Of a stretch of DNA of 64,000 nt, positions 60,305 through 64,000 are shown piece by piece. This DNA comes from Allorhodopirellula solitaria. Lineage in GTDB: Bacteria; Planctomycetota; Planctomycetia; Pirellulales; Pirellulaceae. Under the pieces are notes generated by a model that saw nothing but the letters and a program-made list of their open reading frames with translations, had not been told where the DNA came from and did not search any database. The stretch lies in the NCBI RefSeq assembly GCF_007859855.1, contig NZ_SJPK01000003.1, forward strand, positions 69,182 to 133,181, in the 5' to 3' direction. Every line of letters starts with the position of its first letter. Within the stretch, counting starts at the first letter, position 1. The translations under genes were made by a program, and so were the position numbers.

Positions 60305-61599
60305 GATTCCCAGCAGAGCCCTTCGTAATGACAGGGAATTGACCGAAGTGACGGAATCCCGTTGACATCGAGGACTACATGATCTGCTGAAATCAGCTGG
60401 GCAAGGTCGGGTTCAGGAATCAAATCTTGTGCAAAGACAATAAGCTGATTCCTTTCGAATGCTCCCGCCGTATCGACTGTCAACCGAGCAGCGAGGTGGG
60501 GAAGTCGACGAGATGTTTCGGTTTGGTTGCTTCCCGTTAGACGAGACAGATCAATGTTTGTATCGTAGATCTCGACTTCCACTCCCCTTCCAATCAGTGT
60601 CTCCGCGAGAGCAACCATTGGGCTGCCTCGCAGGTCATCAGTCCCCTTTTTGAACGACAGCCCAACGATAAGCACACTCCGCTGCCCCGTGTGGTTGACG
60701 AGTTGAATGAGATGGTCCAGATGGGCATGGTTGCTCGCCTGGATACTCTCCAGCATCGGTAGCGCAACGCCTTCCTGCCGTGCGTACGAGTTGAGTGCCG
60801 CAATGTCCTTGGGCAGACAGGATCCACCGAATGGAGTTCCTGGACGCAGGTAATTCGCTGAGATGTTCAATTGCGTGTCTTGGCAGAACGCCTCCATGAC
60901 GGCGTGTCCGTCGACGGATAGGTGTTTGCTCAATCGGCCCACCTCATTTCCAAAGGCGACTTTTACAGCATGCCAGTAATTGCAGGCATACTTTACCAGT
61001 TCGGCTGCCTCCAATGGCATCAGGGTGCAATCACCCATCAATTCCTCCAACGCAAGATTGCGTTCACCGTCAATCGTTCCATACACGGCCAAGGCGGGAT
61101 TTCCGAAATCTCCAATGGCAGATCCCTCACGCAAAAACTCAGGGCAAAAGCAAACTCTCAGTTGCCCTGATGTAATCAGCTCGGGGCGGTGTTGCTCGGC
61201 GAGGCTGCGTACGCTGCCTGGCAACATCGTGCTACGCAGAATCAGCTGGTGTTCGGTTCCTTTGCTCTTAACAGCGTCTGCGATCTGTTTATAAACATGA
61301 CTCACGTACGCGAGATTGAGTCTTCCCGACTCCAACGCGGGAGTCCCCACACACACAATCGACACCTCGCTCGCTGCCACGGCAGATTCGCAGTCGGTTG
61401 TCGCGGTCAACAACCCACGATCACAAGCTGTGCTGAGCAATCCATCGAGGCCCGGTTCGAAAATAGGCGATTGACCCGCGTTGATCCCATCGACCTTCAC
61501 TTCGTTCACGTCGACGCAATGGATGCGATGACCCTGCTTGGTTAAGCAACCTGCAGTAACCGCCCCCACGTACCCGATGCCAAAAATACTGACGTTCAT
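60301..61599 (-). CDS. GDP-mannose/UDP-glucose 6-dehydrogenase family protein
   Basis: A 432 aa nucleotide-sugar dehydrogenase. The NAD site is [20 protein letters not shown], with [18 protein letters not shown] next. The catalytic region has [34 protein letters not shown] and [19 protein letters not shown] with the active-site cysteine. [19 protein letters not shown] closes the fold. The PEFLREG and GGSCLPKD patterns fit the AlgD (GDP-mannose 6-dehydrogenase) branch, giving a uronic acid donor, but UDP-glucose cannot be excluded. Confidence 0.88.
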   Translation of the reverse strand: MNVSIFGIGYVGAVTAGCLTKQGHRIHCVDVNEVKVDGINAGQSPIFEPGLDGLLSTACDRGLLTATTDCESAVAASEVSIVCVGTPALESGRLNLAYVSHVYKQIADAVKSKGTEHQLILRSTMLPGSVRSLAEQHRPELITSGQLRVCFCPEFLREGSAIGDFGNPALAVYGTIDGERNLALEELMGDCTLMPLEAAELVKYACNYWHAVKVAFGNEVGRLSKHLSVDGHAVMEAFCQDTQLNISANYLRPGTPFGGSCLPKDIAALNSYARQEGVALPMLESIQASNHAHLDHLIQLVNHTGQRSVLIVGLSFKKGTDDLRGSPMVALAETLIGRGVEVEIYDTNIDLSRLTGSNQTETSRRLPHLAARLTVDTAGAFERNQLIVFAQDLIPEPDLAQLISADHVVLDVNGIPSLRSIPCHYEGLCWES

Positions 61600-62792
61600 A
61601 CTTCTTTGATACCGCTCTCTGGAAGTTGTTGGGAGGTGCGATGCTTCTTCATCCGCTCAATCACGATTGCTGCATTGCGTTCATAAGATTGTTCCTTCTG
61701 GAAAGCCTCCCATCGCGGTTTGCCCGGACTACTCAACACTCTCTGAAGACCGTCTTGAATGGCCTCCACGCTTGGCTCACTCATCCTTACTCCCAACGAG
61801 TACTCCTGAATCGTTTGTGCCAACGGACCGTCTCCGCACGAGACGATCATCGGCACCTGAAACGGAACGGCGATGTAAAGGATTCCGCTAGCTGAAACAA
61901 ACGACTTGTCATACGGCATTAAAGCGACGTCAGCCATTGTGAACAAATTGGCGGTCTCTATTTCAGATTGATACCCGATCAGCCATCGAACCTTGTCGCC
62001 AACATGACGCTCGCTGGCATAATGTTGATACTGCGCTGACTGCTGTTGACCGGGGGCTGCCTCACTGCCCGCGACGACCAGTGTAATATTTTGGACACTG
62101 GCGATCGCATCAATCGATGTCTGCAGGTTCTTGTTGTCGCGGAGGTGACCGTAGCACAGCACAACCGTATCACCAGGCGGAACCTGCAACTCCTGACGTA
62201 ACTCCATCGATGTTTTCGTCGGATTCGGCATTGGATAATCACCATGCGGAACAACCGTGGTAGGGATACCGGGGGCACCATGATCCCTAAGATCGATGTC
62301 ATGATGGACGAACGCATCGCAGAGAAATGAATAACCCGCACTCACAGAGCGTTGATGCCACCACGCCGGCCCCACTACGTAGTCTCTCGCTGGATCCAGT
62401 ACCATCGCGCCAAACCAAACCCCCGATTCCCTGTAGCGTCGCAGCGGAGGCGTCCAGAGCGGAGCCAAATATTCCATATAGGATGCGAATAGCACATTCT
62501 CGAATCCGCCTCGACGAATCGCTGCATCGCAGAGACTCGCATTCTTCCAGATTGCTTTCGCTGTCAGCCACCGACTTTTCATTCGCGAACTACTGCCGTG
62601 CGGCGGGGGACTCACCAATGTTCGTTGCTGGCGATAGGACGTGTCCGTCTCCGCATGACGCCAATCCGGGGGGCAAAGAACCGTCACATCGATTCCAGCT
62701 TCGCACAATGCCGTCGCCTGATGGTGGGCATTCATCGCCACACCGCCCAAACTGATCGGGCAGAAATGAAGTAAGCGTATTGCCTCATTCAT
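61596..62792 (-). CDS. Glycosyltransferase family 4
   Basis: A protein of 398 aa starting at the ATG at 62792 (MNEAIRLLHFCPISLGGVAM), which overlaps the methyltransferase stop (ATGA); the open frame extends another 117 bases without support. The donor half has VVLCYGHLRDNKNLQTSIDA, VTLVVAGSE-like ITLVVAGSEAAPG and MADVALMPYDKSFVSASGIL. The usual EX7E is weakly matched. It lies upstream of the sugar dehydrogenase gene with a four-base overlap. Confidence 0.87.
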   Translation of the reverse strand: MNEAIRLLHFCPISLGGVAMNAHHQATALCEAGIDVTVLCPPDWRHAETDTSYRQQRTLVSPPPHGSSSRMKSRWLTAKAIWKNASLCDAAIRRGGFENVLFASYMEYLAPLWTPPLRRYRESGVWFGAMVLDPARDYVVGPAWWHQRSVSAGYSFLCDAFVHHDIDLRDHGAPGIPTTVVPHGDYPMPNPTKTSMELRQELQVPPGDTVVLCYGHLRDNKNLQTSIDAIASVQNITLVVAGSEAAPGQQQSAQYQHYASERHVGDKVRWLIGYQSEIETANLFTMADVALMPYDKSFVSASGILYIAVPFQVPMIVSCGDGPLAQTIQEYSLGVRMSEPSVEAIQDGLQRVLSSPGKPRWEAFQKEQSYERNAAIVIERMKKHRTSQQLPESGIKEV

Positions 62793-63553
62793 ACCTTGGT
62801 AAACACTCCAACTTGCCCTGGCATCAACGCTGGCATAATGCCGTACAGGCCACCGACGAGCGCGCGCCGGATCGCCCCGGATGTGCTCTCCACATGACGG
62901 CGATACCAATGCTCGCGCACCTGAAATCCGGAGACGCCGAACAAATCGACCAATTCAGACTTCGTCCATTCGCGCCAATGCAATCCGACACTTGTCGATC
63001 TGCCCGGCAACAACTGCATCTCCAAAGCCCCAATCGGACTTAAGTATCCCTTCCCGCGAAGCATGTACATACGGTTCTTTAAGCAGGCTAAGTTCGGCGT
63101 AGCACAATAGACCTGCCCTCCTGGTCGTAGCAAGCGTGCGAACTCTCGAAGCAACGGGATCGCATTGAAATTCAGATGTTCGATCACTTCGTTGAAAACG
63201 ATGAGATCAAACTGCGACGCGTCTATCGGAAAATCTGTCTCGGCAAGATCCAACGCAACGCGGTCCACTCCGAACTTAGAGAGAAACTGAGTCAGCTCCG
63301 GATCCTCGATCACGAACGGAATATCATGTGCCGTGACATCATGGCCGAGCGTGGAAAGTGTAGCGGAAACGACTCCCGTGAAAGCGCCGATCTCCAAGAT
63401 TCGTAAATGACTACCGATTCGCGCGATATCCTCGATCGTTCGCCTGTAGCGATATCGCATATGAGTGTTGTAATCACCGATATCGCCGAACGCTGGGCGA
63501 AGCGAGTTAGACTCCTCGATCGCTGTATCTAGCGCCTCCGAGACCTCAGCCAT
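62789..63553 (-). CDS. Class I SAM-dependent methyltransferase
   Basis: A 254 aa protein. SAM motif I is LRILEIGAFTGVVSATLSTL, strand two ends VTAHDIPFVIED, and FDLIVFNEVIEHLNFNAIPL is the post-I/motif II region, followed by ARLLRPGGQVYCATPN. This Methyltransf_11/23-like enzyme probably methylates a sugar or glycolipid. The start overlaps the next gene's end by eight bases, so it is part of the same transcript. Confidence 0.88.
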   Translation of the reverse strand: MAEVSEALDTAIEESNSLRPAFGDIGDYNTHMRYRYRRTIEDIARIGSHLRILEIGAFTGVVSATLSTLGHDVTAHDIPFVIEDPELTQFLSKFGVDRVALDLAETDFPIDASQFDLIVFNEVIEHLNFNAIPLLREFARLLRPGGQVYCATPNLACLKNRMYMLRGKGYLSPIGALEMQLLPGRSTSVGLHWREWTKSELVDLFGVSGFQVREHWYRRHVESTSGAIRRALVGGLYGIMPALMPGQVGVFTKV

Positions 63554-64000
63554 CGCTTTTCTCTCCTCGATCGGCTAGTAGAACGCTCGCAAACTTCTCA
63601 GCAGAAAAATACTGTTTCACCTCCTCAGCCCGGCCCTTGCTGTTTGCTGTTAGCTTCTCAATGTGCACCGTTGCGTCGAGCAGCGCATCTCGCAATTCTT
63701 CGCTGCTTCCCCCACTCGCGATACCCACGCGGAACGATTCCGCCAATGCCGCCACCCACGTATCGCTCGTATATACCATTGGCTTTCCTAACATCATGGC
63801 TTCGACCGCCACGCCGGAAATGCGAGCGAAATATGCTTCGCGGAGGTACGGCAGAACGATGAGATCCGCTGAGTTGAGCTCCGCGAGATACTCGGCACTG
63901 CTCAACGCCTCGCGAAACACATGGAATCGAATCTGATCCGATCCGTACCCTGCCACGTCATCCGGCCCGATAGTGCTGCCGTCAGGAAGTTTAAAAGCCG
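63546..64000 (-). CDS. Glycosyltransferase, partial (5' end outside window)
   Basis: Only the C-terminal 151 codons are visible; the frame is open to the right edge and the true start lies beyond it. The sequence AFKLPDGSTIGPDDVAGYGS then SAEYLAELNSADLIVLPYLR and FARISGVAVEAMMLGKPMVY matches the donor-binding half of a GT-B (family 4-like) enzyme, including the E of an EX7E-type motif. It closes the visible part of the polysaccharide locus. Confidence 0.8.
   Translation of the reverse strand, partial: AFKLPDGSTIGPDDVAGYGSDQIRFHVFREALSSAEYLAELNSADLIVLPYLREAYFARISGVAVEAMMLGKPMVYTSDTWVAALAESFRVGIASGGSSEELRDALLDATVHIEKLTANSKGRAEEVKQYFSAEKFASVLLADRGEKSDG

Overview
The window looks like chromosomal DNA of a marine planctomycete, most likely Rhodopirellula or another Pirellulaceae. 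Lineage-typical content includes a DUF1587/1595/1592/1588/1585 'planctomycete cytochrome c' protein paired with a Tat-exported DUF1552 protein, a secreted sulfatase, Tat-exported Gfo/Idh/MocA oxidoreductases, tetrahydromethanopterin (H4MPT) genes and many dispersed palindromic repeats. Assignment rests on gene content only.

Layout. 310-4676: DUF1592/DUF1552 operon. 4883-11225: the most striking region, an integron-like element. A tyrosine recombinase on the minus strand diverges from a run of small plus-strand genes separated by 101-137 bp attC-like sites. The first bases of each of the first cassettes are complementary to the last bases of the same cassette, the signature of integron cassettes. 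The recombinase lacks the insertion that defines true IntI and carries long extensions, so this may be a distinct cassette-capture system. Most cassette proteins are unrecognised; one is an ATP-grasp enzyme and one a broken DUF1963 gene. 11265-14053: beta-helix protein and glycosyltransferase. 14056-18902: flagellar fliA, flhF and flhA. 19393-22778: aldehyde dehydrogenase and a TPP enzyme with a possible sigma-54 promoter. 22874-31038: secreted propeller-like protein, Usp, phosphohexomutase, ABC ATPase, GNAT enzyme, PDZ protein. 31390-38771: oxidoreductase, HEAT-repeat protein, DAHP synthase, YaaA, sigma factor, PCD dehydratase. 39440-46068: YjbQ, small conserved gene, oxidoreductase, sulfatase, TrmL, a small membrane protein. 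46232-48098: ExbB-ExbD-ExbD energiser. 48111-50550: glutamine amidotransferase, DUF447 and RFAP synthase, an apparent H4MPT/pABA operon. 50566-64000: a minus-strand exopolysaccharide locus (glycosyltransferases, Wzy-like polymerase, acyltransferases, sulfotransferase, sugar dehydrogenase, methyltransferases) that runs off the right edge.

Repeats are prominent. There are two 317-318 bp MITE-like elements in opposite orientation, each with a perfect 8-bp target duplication; two copies of a 97 bp palindromic element; two blocks of 84-86 bp tandem repeats flanking the PCD dehydratase gene; and an eight-copy 140 bp array upstream of the sulfatase. Long open frames through these repeats are artefacts. 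No tRNA, rRNA, CRISPR array or replication origin was recognised.
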